Positions 1 through 7,760 of a stretch of 64,000 nt of DNA are shown one piece after another. The number at the start of each line of letters is the position of its first letter. The stretch's first letter is position 1. Origin of the DNA: an uncultured Prevotellaceae bacterium (GTDB lineage: Bacteria; Bacteroidota; Bacteroidia; Bacteroidales; Muribaculaceae); contig CAMVBJ010000003.1 of NCBI GenBank assembly GCA_947165675.1, positions 1-64,000 on the forward strand, given 5' to 3'. Under the pieces are notes generated by a model. The model saw only the letters and a program-made list of their open reading frames with translations. It was not told where the DNA came from and made no database searches. The position numbers and the translations under genes are program-made.

Positions 1-345
1 TCGAAATTGCAAAATCTTAATTTGGGTGTCTCATTGCGGAAAACAGGAAAACTGACTCAGCAATCAAGCGCACCGGGAGGGTCCTTCAAGCGTGCCATTA
101 GTGCCATCAAGCGTTGGCTGTCGGGGCTATCATTCCGCACGGGTGGCATTGTGCTTGCCCTGTGTGTGCCTTGCTATATTTTTTCCTTTGCACAGATGGC
201 TTTACCCATCAGTGATGTGGCCAAAGGCGTGTTGTGGTTCATTTTCTTTGGGCTGGCCAAGACTTTTCAATATGCAGGACTCACCATTTTAGGTGTCGAG
301 GGCTGGAAGCGCCTTAAGTCACGATTCAAGAAACGCATCCATTGA
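1..345 (+). CDS. Membrane protein, 5' end outside the window (partial)
   Basis: The reading frame is open from the first base and ends with TGA at 343-345, so only the C-terminal 114 codons are present. No ATG lies near the left edge; a TTG at 7 is possible but unconvincing. The visible part has a basic, serine-rich stretch, then two hydrophobic segments (about residues 50-70 and 76-96) separated by a short polar turn, then a basic tail rich in Lys and Arg. That pattern fits a small two-helix inner-membrane protein with a cytoplasmic basic C-terminus. I do not recognise the family and infer no function. Confidence 0.6.
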   Translation, partial: SKLQNLNLGVSLRKTGKLTQQSSAPGGSFKRAISAIKRWLSGLSFRTGGIVLALCVPCYIFSFAQMALPISDVAKGVLWFIFFGLAKTFQYAGLTILGVEGWKRLKSRFKKRIH

Positions 346-390
346 AATGTATTTTTTGAGCGGTTGCCTTGGAAAAACAATAGGTAATTA

Positions 391-420
391 TTGCCGTTTC
401 ATGATTTTTGTGTAAATTTG
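391..420 (+). promoter_or_regulatory. Bacteroidetes promoter for the acidic repeat protein
   Basis: A perfect TAnnTTTG box (TAAATTTG) lies at 413-420 and a TTG at 391-393, a spacing typical of Bacteroidetes sigma-ABfr promoters. The expected transcript start near 427 lies downstream of the TTG codon at 408. The ATG at 489 must therefore be the real start of the following gene. Confidence 0.7.
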
Positions 421-488
421 TGCCACAGAGGGAGCCGAAACGCTTGAAAGGGAGTAGGCATCATTACCAAATTACTGTACAAATCGAC

Positions 489-1061
489 ATGGATGATGAA
501 ATGAAGAATGCCGAACAGGCTGCAAATGAGATGAAGAATGAGACTGGTAGTATTTTTGACCAGTTGAAGGATATGATAGGTGATGCTGCTAACGACAGTG
601 CGGGCATGTTTGACAAGCTCAAAGGCATGTTCGAGTCTAAGGAGGGTGAACCTGGTTTCTTTGACAAGGCCAAGGAAATGCTTGATGGCAAGGAAGGCGA
701 ACCTGGTGTTCTCGATCAACTCAAGGAAATCCTTGATAAGGGAACAACTGCTGCTGGCGAAATGAGTGACGACTTTCTCGAAAAAGCCAAGGTGATTTTT
801 GAGACCAAAGAAGGCGAACCCAGTCTGCTGGACAAGGCCAAGGATTTTGTTGAGCAGGGATCAGCCGCTGCGGCAGAGGTTGCACAAGACTTGAGCCAAA
901 GGGCCAAGGACGCTTTTGAGCCCAAGGAGGGAGAGGAAAATGTCCTTGACAAGGCCAAGGGCGCACTTGATGATGCTGGAAAAGCCGCCGAGGGCATGAT
1001 GAACAAGGTTGAGGACTTCTTGAAAAGCACTTTCGGTCCTAAGGGCGAAGACCAGGCCTGA
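489..1061 (+). CDS. Acidic low-complexity protein with tandem amphipathic repeats
   Basis: This 190-residue protein has no signal peptide or membrane segment. It is built from about nine imperfect repeats of 17-21 residues. Each begins with a helix-like unit such as LDKAKxxL or FDKLKxMF, and alternate units end in KEGEPG- or AAGEM-like linkers. The composition is dominated by Glu, Asp, Lys, Ala and Gly, so a long amphipathic helical rod or a largely disordered stress-type protein is likely. The in-frame codons upstream of 489 lie before the predicted transcript start and were excluded. It is monocistronic and convergent with aguB, with a large palindrome between them. I recognise no named family; the similarity to LEA-like or YtxH-like repeat proteins is only compositional. 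Confidence 0.8.
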   Translation: MDDEMKNAEQAANEMKNETGSIFDQLKDMIGDAANDSAGMFDKLKGMFESKEGEPGFFDKAKEMLDGKEGEPGVLDQLKEILDKGTTAAGEMSDDFLEKAKVIFETKEGEPSLLDKAKDFVEQGSAAAAEVAQDLSQRAKDAFEPKEGEENVLDKAKGALDDAGKAAEGMMNKVEDFLKSTFGPKGEDQA

Positions 1062-1073
1062 TCCATTCTATAG

Positions 1074-1145
1074 CAAACTACGAATTACGCAAATTATACG
1101 AGTGGCATTTGCCAAGTTCGTGCAATTTGCGTAATTCGTTGTTTG
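1074..1145. repeat. Dispersed palindrome, copy A (probable bidirectional terminator)
   Basis: Two 28-base arms (1074-1101 and 1118-1145) match at 25 of 28 positions around a 16-base loop. The arms carry the core ACTACGAATTACGC also found at 22514-22593 and 60097-60153. The element sits between two convergent genes and is followed by a T-rich run on the plus strand, as expected of a terminator. Confidence 0.75.
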
Positions 1146-1153
1146 TCTTTGTT

Positions 1154-2029
1154 TTAGTCGAGGAAGCGCTTGTTGATGTCGCTGTAAAAGTCGATGCGCC
1201 TGTCGCGCAAGAATGGCCACCAGCGTCTCACCTGCTCGCTGCGTTTCATGTCGATGTCAATGACTTGACAATCTTCACGGTCTGTGGGAGCACGGTAAAT
1301 GAGTTCACCTTGAGGACCTGCAACAAAACTGCTGCCCCAGAACTGGATGCCGTTGGTTTGACCCGAAGGGTCTGGCTCGTGACCCACGCGGTTGACGGTA
1401 ATCACGTGCAGCCCGTTGGCCACGGCATGGCCGCGCTGCACGGTAGTCCAAGCCTCGCGTTGTCGTTCTTGCTCTTCGGGCGTGTCGCTGCTCTCATAAC
1501 CGATGGCGGTGGGGTAGATGAGCAACTCGGCGCCACGCATAGCCATCAGTCGCGCACCCTCAGGATACCACTGATCCCAGCACACCATGACACCTAATTT
1601 GCCGAGTGACGTCTGGATTGGATGAAAGCCCATGTCGCCAGGAGTGAAATAGAATTTCTCATAGTAGGCGGGATCATCAGGAATGTGCATCTTGCGGTAC
1701 TTGCCAGCAATGCTGCCATCGGTGTCATAGACCACCGCCGTGTTATGGTAGAGCCCAGTTGCGCGTTTCTCAAACATGGATGTCACGAGTACGATTCCGC
1801 ATTCACGGGCCACATCTGCATATTCGGCGGTTTCCTTGCCTGGAATTTCGACTGCGAGGTCGAAGTTATTCACGCTCTCCACTTGACAGAAGTAGAGTGA
1901 ATCATGGAGTTCTTGCAGGACTATGAGTTGTGCGCCTTGGTTTGCAAGGTTCTTTATCTTATTGATGAGCGACTGGCGGTTACTGGCGATGTCGCTCGTG
2001 TTGCTTTGCTGAATGATTCCGATTTTCAT
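1154..2029 (-). CDS. aguB: N-carbamoylputrescine amidase
   Basis: This 291-residue nitrilase-superfamily enzyme hydrolyses N-carbamoylputrescine to putrescine, CO2 and ammonia, the last step of the agmatine route to putrescine. The catalytic Glu-Lys-Cys triad is visible as E40 (LQELHD), K113 (KYRKMH) and C150 (MVCWDQWYPE). The length is normal for the family and there is no signal peptide, so the enzyme is cytoplasmic. Its ATG overlaps the aguA stop by four bases, which implies translational coupling in an aguA-aguB operon. The pairing with agmatine deiminase makes the substrate assignment firm among nitrilases. Confidence 0.95.
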   Translation of the reverse strand: MKIGIIQQSNTSDIASNRQSLINKIKNLANQGAQLIVLQELHDSLYFCQVESVNNFDLAVEIPGKETAEYADVARECGIVLVTSMFEKRATGLYHNTAVVYDTDGSIAGKYRKMHIPDDPAYYEKFYFTPGDMGFHPIQTSLGKLGVMVCWDQWYPEGARLMAMRGAELLIYPTAIGYESSDTPEEQERQREAWTTVQRGHAVANGLHVITVNRVGHEPDPSGQTNGIQFWGSSFVAGPQGELIYRAPTDREDCQVIDIDMKRSEQVRRWWPFLRDRRIDFYSDINKRFLD

Positions 2030-3084
2030 AATGAGTTCTCAGTAGTTATTAATGAGCCTTTGGGCAGTTGCATGGTTGCACAGTGCAATGAGCCGTGTTG
2101 CCTGATGAGGGGGCGGCAGTCAATGGCGACAATCTTGCGTCCAGGAAAAGCCTCTCCGATGAGTTGGCACGCTTTGACGTCTTTCTCGGGTTGCCCATAC
2201 ACTGGCACCAGCACCTGGTGATTCATGATTAGGAAGTTGGCATAGGTGGCGGGCAGGCGGGATATTTCGTCATAGGTCGCGTCGGGCAGAGGCAGCCTTA
2301 TCAAGTGATAGGGGTTGCCGTTAATATCGGTCATGGCTCTGAGTTCCTGTTCCATTTTCATCAGTGGCTCAAAATGCTCGTCCTCAGGGTCGTCGCATCC
2401 GTTATACAGGATGATGCCATCAGGAGCGAAACGAGCTAATGTGTCAATGTGTCCGTCAGTATCATCGCCCACGAGTGAGCCGTTATTGAGCCACAGCATC
2501 TTGATGCACCCCAATCGTTCCAACAGTTCTTGCTCTAACTGTTCCTTCGAGAGCGCGTCATTGCGGTTGGGTGATGTCAGGCAGCAAGTAGTTGTCAACA
2601 CAGCACCGTTGCCGTCGGTCTCAATTGAGCCACCCTCGAGAATCAGATCCCTGCAGTTGACAACAGGTATCTTGAATAGGCCTTGTTCATTGAGCCGTGA
2701 AGTGACCAGATTATCGCAGTCTGCTGCAAACTTCATGCCCCAAGCGTTAAATGTGAAGTCTGTGAGTATCATTTGGCCGTTCTTGTGGGCGGTAATGGGA
2801 CCATAGTCCCGCACCCAGGTGTCGTTGGTTGCCATTTCGATAATCTCGATGCGCTGCCAATCAACGTCCTGACCTATCGCCATGCGTACTTCGTCACTGT
2901 CGGGGGCGACGATGACCAGACGTTCATCGTCATTGAGGATTGCATGGATCATTTCAACATAACAAGCCGTCACCTCGTCGAGCATGTATGCCCAGTCAGT
3001 GCCGGCGTGTGGCCATGCGATGAGAATGCCGTCCTGGCAGTCCCACTCGGCAGCAAAGCTGCTTTTTCGTTCGGTAGGGATCAT
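2026..3084 (-). CDS. aguA: Agmatine deiminase
   Basis: This 352-residue enzyme of the peptidyl-arginine deiminase fold converts agmatine to N-carbamoylputrescine and ammonia. Family landmarks are visible: WVRDYGP near residue 90, DGHIDTLARF in the middle, and the C-terminal nucleophile C335 in GSLHCAT. It is the first gene of the aguA-aguB operon and overlaps aguB by four bases. Together the two genes give a route from agmatine to putrescine that bypasses ornithine. No agmatine regulator is encoded nearby, and I could not find a convincing -7 box in the short upstream gap. Confidence 0.95.
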   Translation of the reverse strand: MIPTERKSSFAAEWDCQDGILIAWPHAGTDWAYMLDEVTACYVEMIHAILNDDERLVIVAPDSDEVRMAIGQDVDWQRIEIIEMATNDTWVRDYGPITAHKNGQMILTDFTFNAWGMKFAADCDNLVTSRLNEQGLFKIPVVNCRDLILEGGSIETDGNGAVLTTTCCLTSPNRNDALSKEQLEQELLERLGCIKMLWLNNGSLVGDDTDGHIDTLARFAPDGIILYNGCDDPEDEHFEPLMKMEQELRAMTDINGNPYHLIRLPLPDATYDEISRLPATYANFLIMNHQVLVPVYGQPEKDVKACQLIGEAFPGRKIVAIDCRPLIRQHGSLHCATMQLPKGSLITTENSL

Positions 3085-3151
3085 CTATTTCTCAAGTGAT
3101 AACTTTCTTTTTTCTATAAAGGGTAGATATGTTATTAACGAAATTAATAGG

Positions 3152-3391
3152 TTAAATATTGTTGCCGAACTCTTGATAATTGTCCCAATAGGAATCTTGA
3201 GATTCTACAATCTCGTTGACAAAATCAAGGTATCCGTCTTTGACATTATAGCCATTATCCTCACACCAAGAGACGTAGTCATTCTCAAAATTATCTACCT
3301 CTCGACGCATTCGTTCAAATTCCTGGTCGAGTTCTGGTGTGTTACTGTAACGGTCTAAGAGCTCTCTCAAAATTTCAGAAATATCATTCAT
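3152..3391 (-). CDS. Small acidic hypothetical protein
   Basis: This 79-residue ORF is preceded by a good purine-rich ribosome site (GGGAGAAG) about five bases before its ATG, unusual in this window and good support for translation. The protein is strongly acidic, without Lys-rich or hydrophobic segments, and has several Trp, Tyr and Phe residues. It is predicted to be a soluble helical cytoplasmic protein. It lies 67 bases upstream of aguA on the same strand and could be co-transcribed, but nothing links it to polyamines. I do not recognise a family. Confidence 0.7.
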   Translation of the reverse strand: MNDISEILRELLDRYSNTPELDQEFERMRREVDNFENDYVSWCEDNGYNVKDGYLDFVNEIVESQDSYWDNYQEFGNNI

Positions 3392-3769
3392 ATTCTTCTC
3401 CCTTTTTTATTCTGTTGCCACGATGAACAACCGTTAATGAATTATACTTGTCTTGATGGTTTTAGTGTCCAAATGTAATACTATTTTCTGGAACTATAGT
3501 CAAAGTTTAGTTAATTAATATAAATACTACTGAATATAGTTGAATATAGTGTCTCGGGCAACTGAGTTTTGCACATGTCGTCACAATCGGATGGATTGGC
3601 CTGATGGCTACATTGTGGATTAATCGAAAGAAAAAAGTGAAAATGTTGACTATTTATTGCTTGCAGTCAGTTAACTTGTAGTAACTTTGTGGCTTGGTTA
3701 ATGGCATTTTGCCATTGTTGAAAAGAATAACAGCATAAGAAAACATGTAATCTTTGGCGGTCTCAAGAA
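3392..3769. other. AT-rich intergenic region with one promoter and a 10-bp tandem duplication
   Basis: No gene is visible in these 378 bases. They contain a TTG (3661-3663) and a TAACTTTG box (3682-3689) forming a plausible promoter for the DUF4836 gene. A perfect 10-base tandem duplication lies at 3531-3550 (TGAATATAGT twice). Transcripts would have an untranslated leader of about 75 bases. Confidence 0.6.
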
Positions 3770-5308
3770 ATGATGAAGATGAGATGGTTGAAAATGTTGT
3801 CACTGGTGCTTTCCATCCTTGTTTTCACAGGGTGTACCGATGACAGTCTTGAGAAAATGGTGCCTGCCGATGCGACGGGTGTAGTGAGCTTTGATATGCC
3901 CGATATCCTCAATAATGCGGGCATGGTTGACGATGACAAAATTATACTGCCACCGGCACTGCAGCAGGCGATAGATGATAATGACACCTCCCCGCTGTGT
4001 GTGCTGCTCAGTGACTTGCCACAGTTGGGCTTGAACACCGACAGCAAGGCTTATGTGTTCTTTACGGTTAAGACCTTTGGCCGCGTGATCTTGGCCTCGC
4101 TCGATGACCCCGACAAGACGCACAAGACTCTGGCCATGCGAACAGGTGGTGATTTTAAAAAAGTTGAGGGACTTGACTGCATGTATGTGGGTGATAACTT
4201 GTATGCCATCGACGGCAAGGTCCTGCTTGTGGGAACGGTTAACAAGGCCATGGATGTTGCCCGCGCTGCCAAAGCTGCAAAGTCAATCTTGAACCACACT
4301 GCTACCAGCATTGCCGAGAACAAGCAGGCCAAGGACGTGTTGCGCAACAGCGATTGTGAAATCAATGCATGGCTTCAAGGCAAGGGGCTCAAGGCGATTC
4401 TTAACAAGAGCGAGGTGTATCGTGAGTTGTCTCAGAAGATGCCCCTTATCGGCATTTTCACTGAGAGCGACATTGATGCGGTGACTTGTAACATTGATCT
4501 CGAAGGCGATAATGTCGAGATGAAGACCAGCATCCTGGCTGCCGAGGATAGCGAGTATGCCCAGTTGCTTAATTCCACTCTTGCTAAACCCAGTGATGAT
4601 GTGCTCAAGGCTATCCCTAACTCGATGGACTATATCTTCACGATGTGTGTCAAGGGTGACAGCTTTGTCAAGCTTAAACAGATTCAGCAGTTGCTCAAGA
4701 TGTTTGGCAAGTTGCCTTATATTGGTCAGATTGATTTGGCGAGCATTCTCTCGACAGTTGACGGTCCGTTCACTATCGGGCTGGCTCGTGATCCTCATCT
4801 CGAAGGCGAGTGGAACATGGTGCTGGCAACACGATCGACCGATCCTGATGGCGTGGTGAGCAAGATCAGTTCATTTGCCAATGCGATGGGTCAAGCTCCT
4901 GAGGTCTATGAGGGGGAGTACATCTACCAGTATGACAACAAGATGATACGCATCGGCGTCATCGACGGTATCCTGTACATGAAGATGCTCGACTATGAGC
5001 AGACCGAGGGTTATGCCTATGAAATGCAACCCGTGAGGGATTTCTTTGGTGGGGCTTTGATAGGACTGTTTGCCCAGACTCACAATCAGGAGAATAATGG
5101 CTATTTTGACTTCGGTTTGCAGGATATCTTTAACGGCAAAGGTCATTTCTATACCAGCGATTCCAAGGCCAACGCTGTCCAGCAACTGTTGTGTTCTCTG
5201 TGCTCTATCAAGGCTGGAGATGCTTTTGGCAATGAGGACAGTGATGCGGACAACGGTGTTTCTTCATTTGTCTCAGGAGCTATCGATAAGTTACAACCCA
5301 TCAATTGA
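3770..5308 (+). CDS. DUF4836-family lipoprotein
   Basis: This is a 512-residue exported lipoprotein with the signal peptide LSLVLSILVFTGC and the lipid cysteine near residue 22. The mature start, VPADATGVVSFDM, is the hallmark opening of the DUF4836 family, which is common in Bacteroidales and of unknown function. The rest is a long mixed alpha/beta envelope protein with no catalytic motif that I can identify. ATG codons at 3770, 3773 and 3779 are all possible starts. The gene is alone, with a promoter at 3661-3689 and a 25-bp palindrome just after the stop codon. Confidence 0.85.
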   Translation: MMKMRWLKMLSLVLSILVFTGCTDDSLEKMVPADATGVVSFDMPDILNNAGMVDDDKIILPPALQQAIDDNDTSPLCVLLSDLPQLGLNTDSKAYVFFTVKTFGRVILASLDDPDKTHKTLAMRTGGDFKKVEGLDCMYVGDNLYAIDGKVLLVGTVNKAMDVARAAKAAKSILNHTATSIAENKQAKDVLRNSDCEINAWLQGKGLKAILNKSEVYRELSQKMPLIGIFTESDIDAVTCNIDLEGDNVEMKTSILAAEDSEYAQLLNSTLAKPSDDVLKAIPNSMDYIFTMCVKGDSFVKLKQIQQLLKMFGKLPYIGQIDLASILSTVDGPFTIGLARDPHLEGEWNMVLATRSTDPDGVVSKISSFANAMGQAPEVYEGEYIYQYDNKMIRIGVIDGILYMKMLDYEQTEGYAYEMQPVRDFFGGALIGLFAQTHNQENNGYFDFGLQDIFNGKGHFYTSDSKANAVQQLLCSLCSIKAGDAFGNEDSDADNGVSSFVSGAIDKLQPIN

Positions 5309-5332
5309 TAGCAAGAGTGAGTTGCCCATTAG

Positions 5333-5398
5333 GGACAAGATAAGCAATCAGGGTCCACCAGCCGATAAGGCGATGGACCCTGATTGCTTATCTTGTCC
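5333..5398. terminator. 25-bp perfect inverted repeat between convergent genes
   Basis: The arms 5333-5357 and 5374-5398 are perfectly complementary over 25 bases around a 16-base loop. The element lies 24 bases past the DUF4836 stop and 37 bases from the stop of the convergent OMP gene. There is no long T-run on either side, so it may act as a bidirectional terminator, a 3'-end stabiliser or an RNase III substrate. Confidence 0.7.
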
Positions 5399-5435
5399 TC
5401 ACTGTGCCTTGTGATGATTCAAGGCATATTTTATA

Positions 5436-5936
5436 TTAGAACTTGTAGTTGATACCGGCGCCGATGACACCTTGATCAACCTTGCGGATGATAGTGTGGC
5501 GGTACTCGAGATTGACACCGAAGTGGTCATTTAGTTCATATTCCAGGCCTGCACCCACGTTGAGGCCAATGTGGTTGCTCTCGCCCTTGCCCTTGGGATG
5601 GTCTTCGGTTGGCCTCTTGTCATTTGTCATCGTGTAGTTGATGCCAGCAATGGGGTAGAAGTAGAACTGATGGTTCGACACGTTGAGCAGGTAGTGGGCA
5701 TTGAGGTTGATGTCCCAGCATGATTTATGCTTTCTCGCAAAGTAGTGGTTAAACCCTATTTCGGCGCGTAGATGCTCAATTACTCCATATTGGAAACGGG
5801 CACCAATGCCAAGGCTCTCGTTCCAGCTACCATACAGTAGGTTGGCACCTACGGCAGTCTCGCCCGGTGATACTTGTGCGTGGGCAAAGCCCAACCCCAG
5901 CATCAGGGCACAAACTAAAGTCAAAATCTTTTTCAT
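5436..5936 (-). CDS. Small outer-membrane beta-barrel protein
   Basis: This 166-residue protein has a clear Sec signal peptide (about residues 1-20, cleavage after AHA). Alternating hydrophobic and polar strands follow, and the chain ends in Phe (INYKF), the typical C-terminal signal of BAM-assembled barrels. Size and pattern fit an eight-stranded barrel of the OmpA-like or OmpX-like outer-membrane beta-barrel superfamily. The specific role (porin, adhesin or structural) cannot be read from sequence. It is monocistronic and convergent with the DUF4836 gene. Confidence 0.85.
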   Translation of the reverse strand: MKKILTLVCALMLGLGFAHAQVSPGETAVGANLLYGSWNESLGIGARFQYGVIEHLRAEIGFNHYFARKHKSCWDINLNAHYLLNVSNHQFYFYPIAGINYTMTNDKRPTEDHPKGKGESNHIGLNVGAGLEYELNDHFGVNLEYRHTIIRKVDQGVIGAGINYKF

Positions 5937-6083
5937 CTTTTAGTCCTTTAAAATTGTTTATTGATGATAATTTAATTGCCGCTAATATAAAGAATGGTGT
6001 AAAATTACAATCTTTTTTTAATACTGGCAATAATTTGAATGGTTTTCATCTTTTATCATAAGGTTTTTCCAATTTGAACCATC

Positions 6084-6108
6084 AAAAAAGCTGCCCTTGT
6101 GAGGCAGC
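6084..6108 (-). terminator. Intrinsic terminator of rpoD
   Basis: On the minus strand a GCTGCC/GGCAGC stem (6090-6095 with 6103-6108, seven-base loop) is followed directly by six T residues (6084-6089). It lies about 30 bases after the rpoD stop codon. Confidence 0.85.
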
Positions 6109-6139
6109 CTGATTCGCTTTTCTAACATGATAAGTCTTC

Positions 6140-6997
6140 TTAACCCAAATAGGCCTTGAGCAATTTGCTCTTTTGACCCTTTAGGCGACGGATGGCTTTT
6201 TCCTTGATCTGGCGTACGCGCTCGCGCGTCAGATCAAACTTGGCGCCAATCTCCTCAAGCGTCATTTCCTGGCAACCGATTCCGAAGAACATCTTGAGGA
6301 TGTCCTTCTCGCGCGGATTGAGCTGGTCAAGCGCGCGATTGACTTCTTTGGCCAGCGACTCCTGGTTCAAGGTCGAGTCGGCCATGGGGGAGTCGTTGTT
6401 GGGGAGGACGTCCAGCAGACTATTGTCCTCGCCCTCAACAAAGGGGGCGTCAACCGACACGTGGCGACCCGACACCTTCATCGTGTCACTGATCTTGTCA
6501 ACAGGGATGTCGAGGCGTTCGGCAAGTTCCTCGGCCGAAGGACGACGCTCGTGCTCCTGCTCAAACCGTGATTGGGCCTTGCTGATCTTGTTGATCGAAC
6601 CGACTTGGTTGAGTGGTAGCCTAACAATGCGGGATTGCTCTGCAAGGGCTTGCAGGATCGATTGACGGATCCACCAAACTGCATAGGAGATGAACTTGAA
6701 GCCACGCGTCTCGTCGAATTTCTGCGCTGCCTTGATGAGGCCCAGATTGCCCTCGTCGATCAAGTCGGGAAGACTTAATCCCTGGTTCTGATACTGCTTT
6801 GCGACAGAAACAACAAAGCGCAAGTTGGCATTGACAAGTTTGTCAAGTGCAGCTTGATCGCCCTGGCGGATGCGCTGTGCCAACTCGACTTCCTCATCGA
6901 CCGTAATGAGTTCCTTACGGCCAATTTCCTGAAGATATTTGTCGAGGGACGCGCTCTCGCGGTTAGTAATGGATTTTGTAATTTTAAGTTGTCTCAT
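6140..6997 (-). CDS. rpoD: Primary sigma factor RpoD, short Bacteroidetes type
   Basis: This 285-residue sigma-70 factor directs RNA polymerase to the TAnnTTTG promoters seen throughout this window. Region 1.2 ([12 protein letters not shown]), region 2 ([13 protein letters not shown]...WWIRQSI), region 3 and region 4 with the helix-turn-helix [17 protein letters not shown] are all present. Region 1.1 is absent, as known for Bacteroidetes primary sigmas, so the short length is normal and not a truncation. It has its own promoter (7023-7054) and terminator (6084-6108) and is not part of the rpsU-dnaG-rpoD operon seen in Proteobacteria. Confidence 0.96.
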   Translation of the reverse strand: MRQLKITKSITNRESASLDKYLQEIGRKELITVDEEVELAQRIRQGDQAALDKLVNANLRFVVSVAKQYQNQGLSLPDLIDEGNLGLIKAAQKFDETRGFKFISYAVWWIRQSILQALAEQSRIVRLPLNQVGSINKISKAQSRFEQEHERRPSAEELAERLDIPVDKISDTMKVSGRHVSVDAPFVEGEDNSLLDVLPNNDSPMADSTLNQESLAKEVNRALDQLNPREKDILKMFFGIGCQEMTLEEIGAKFDLTRERVRQIKEKAIRRLKGQKSKLLKAYLG

Positions 6998-7022
6998 CTA
7001 ACTTGTGTAGAGTTTAAGCGTG

Positions 7023-7054
7023 CAAAGGTATGATATTTTTCTGATTCCTCCAAA
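7023..7054 (-). promoter_or_regulatory. rpoD promoter
   Basis: Read on the minus strand, TTTG at 7051-7054 is followed by a 20-base spacer and TACCTTTG at 7023-7030. The -7 box is perfect and lies 25 bases before the rpoD ATG. Confidence 0.75.
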
Positions 7055-7242
7055 TATTTTGTTGAAAAATAAATGAAAATTGTTTTACCCTCCTTGTTCG
7101 GTGTGGGAATGATAATATTATGAAGCAAATTCCGTGCCAGTTTTTTCAATTGTTGACACATAACAATTGCTGTCACTAAACAATATAGTGACATGATTGG
7201 GAAAAACTCAATGACAAGGGTAGTCTTGTGGTCAATAAAACG

Positions 7243-7350
7243 TCAGTCGTGTGGGTTCTCTTGAATCATCGTGTGAGCATCTTCATAGATTGATTGGAGT
7301 CCTGCAATCGTTCCAGAGCTTGTTTCAAAAGATACTTGCTGATGTTTCAT
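7243..7350 (-). CDS. 35-residue ORF coupled to the ribbon-helix-helix gene
   Basis: This ORF begins with an ATG whose last bases overlap the stop of the upstream small gene (ATGA, 7347-7350), the standard arrangement for translational coupling. It encodes 35 residues, acidic and His-containing, with no membrane segment. Coupling to a DNA-binding-like gene on the same strand suggests a two-cistron unit, but the length is too short for confident gene status. I recognise no family. Confidence 0.4.
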   Translation of the reverse strand: MKHQQVSFETSSGTIAGLQSIYEDAHTMIQENPHD

Positions 7351-7538
7351 GATGATTCCGTGAGACTGGCATGTTCATTGATGATGAGTCGTTCGACAAT
7401 GCAGGCTAAGGGCTTGTCGCATACTTCGGCAAGTTCCTTGAGCTTAGCTTTTGTTTCCTCTGAAATCAGAATTGACAACTGCACGCGTTTCCCGTAAATT
7501 CTGGGCCTTCCGGCTCCTGGTCTTGATCCTCCTCTCAT
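7347..7538 (-). CDS. Small ribbon-helix-helix-like DNA-binding protein
   Basis: This 63-residue basic protein begins with RGGSRPGAGRPR, an AT-hook-like Gly-Arg-Pro segment often found at the N-terminus of plasmid and phage DNA-binding proteins. It continues with a ribbon-helix-helix pattern: a short strand (KRVQLSILI), a first helix (SEETKAKLKELAEVC) and a second helix starting DKPLACIVERL. A perfect -7 box (TATATTTG) lies 53 bases upstream. Function is inferred: a transcriptional regulator or an antitoxin-like repressor. The only coupled partner is the 35-codon ORF. Confidence 0.75.
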   Translation of the reverse strand: MRGGSRPGAGRPRIYGKRVQLSILISEETKAKLKELAEVCDKPLACIVERLIINEHASLTESS

Positions 7539-7590
7539 ATAGTTTTCTTTTGTTTTAGGGATTGTTATCTGCTTTATAGCAATTTTTTTG

Positions 7591-7598
7591 CAAATATA
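7591..7598 (-). promoter_or_regulatory. -7 box for the ribbon-helix-helix gene
   Basis: TATATTTG on the minus strand matches TAnnTTTG perfectly within an AT-rich stretch upstream of the gene. The upstream -33 element is a run of T and A and is ambiguous. Confidence 0.55.
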
Positions 7599-7701
7599 AT
7601 ACTTTTTTTTGAAAAACCATACTATTGTTGATTATTTTTGGTGAAAAAAATATGAGGTGATTTCGGTGACCATGGTTCATCGTTGATCTATAACATGAAA
7701 A

Positions 7702-7734
7702 ACAAAGGCGACCCTAAATGGAATCCGGGCCGCC
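7702..7734 (-). terminator. Probable htrA terminator
   Basis: On the minus strand an imperfect eight-base stem (7727-7734 with 7707-7714, one mismatch in the middle) is followed by TTTGTTTTT. It lies 26 bases beyond the htrA stop codon. Confidence 0.65.
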
Positions 7735-7760
7735 GTTGCATTGTGATTATGATGAAGTGC

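Noticed and set aside
408-488. Upstream extension of the acidic repeat protein to a TTG at 408
   Set aside because: The extension overlaps the -7 box and lies upstream of the predicted transcript start; its composition differs from the repeats.
6994-7194. 66-codon ORF upstream of rpoD
   Set aside because: It covers the rpoD promoter and overlaps the rpoD start; no ribosome site and low-complexity composition.
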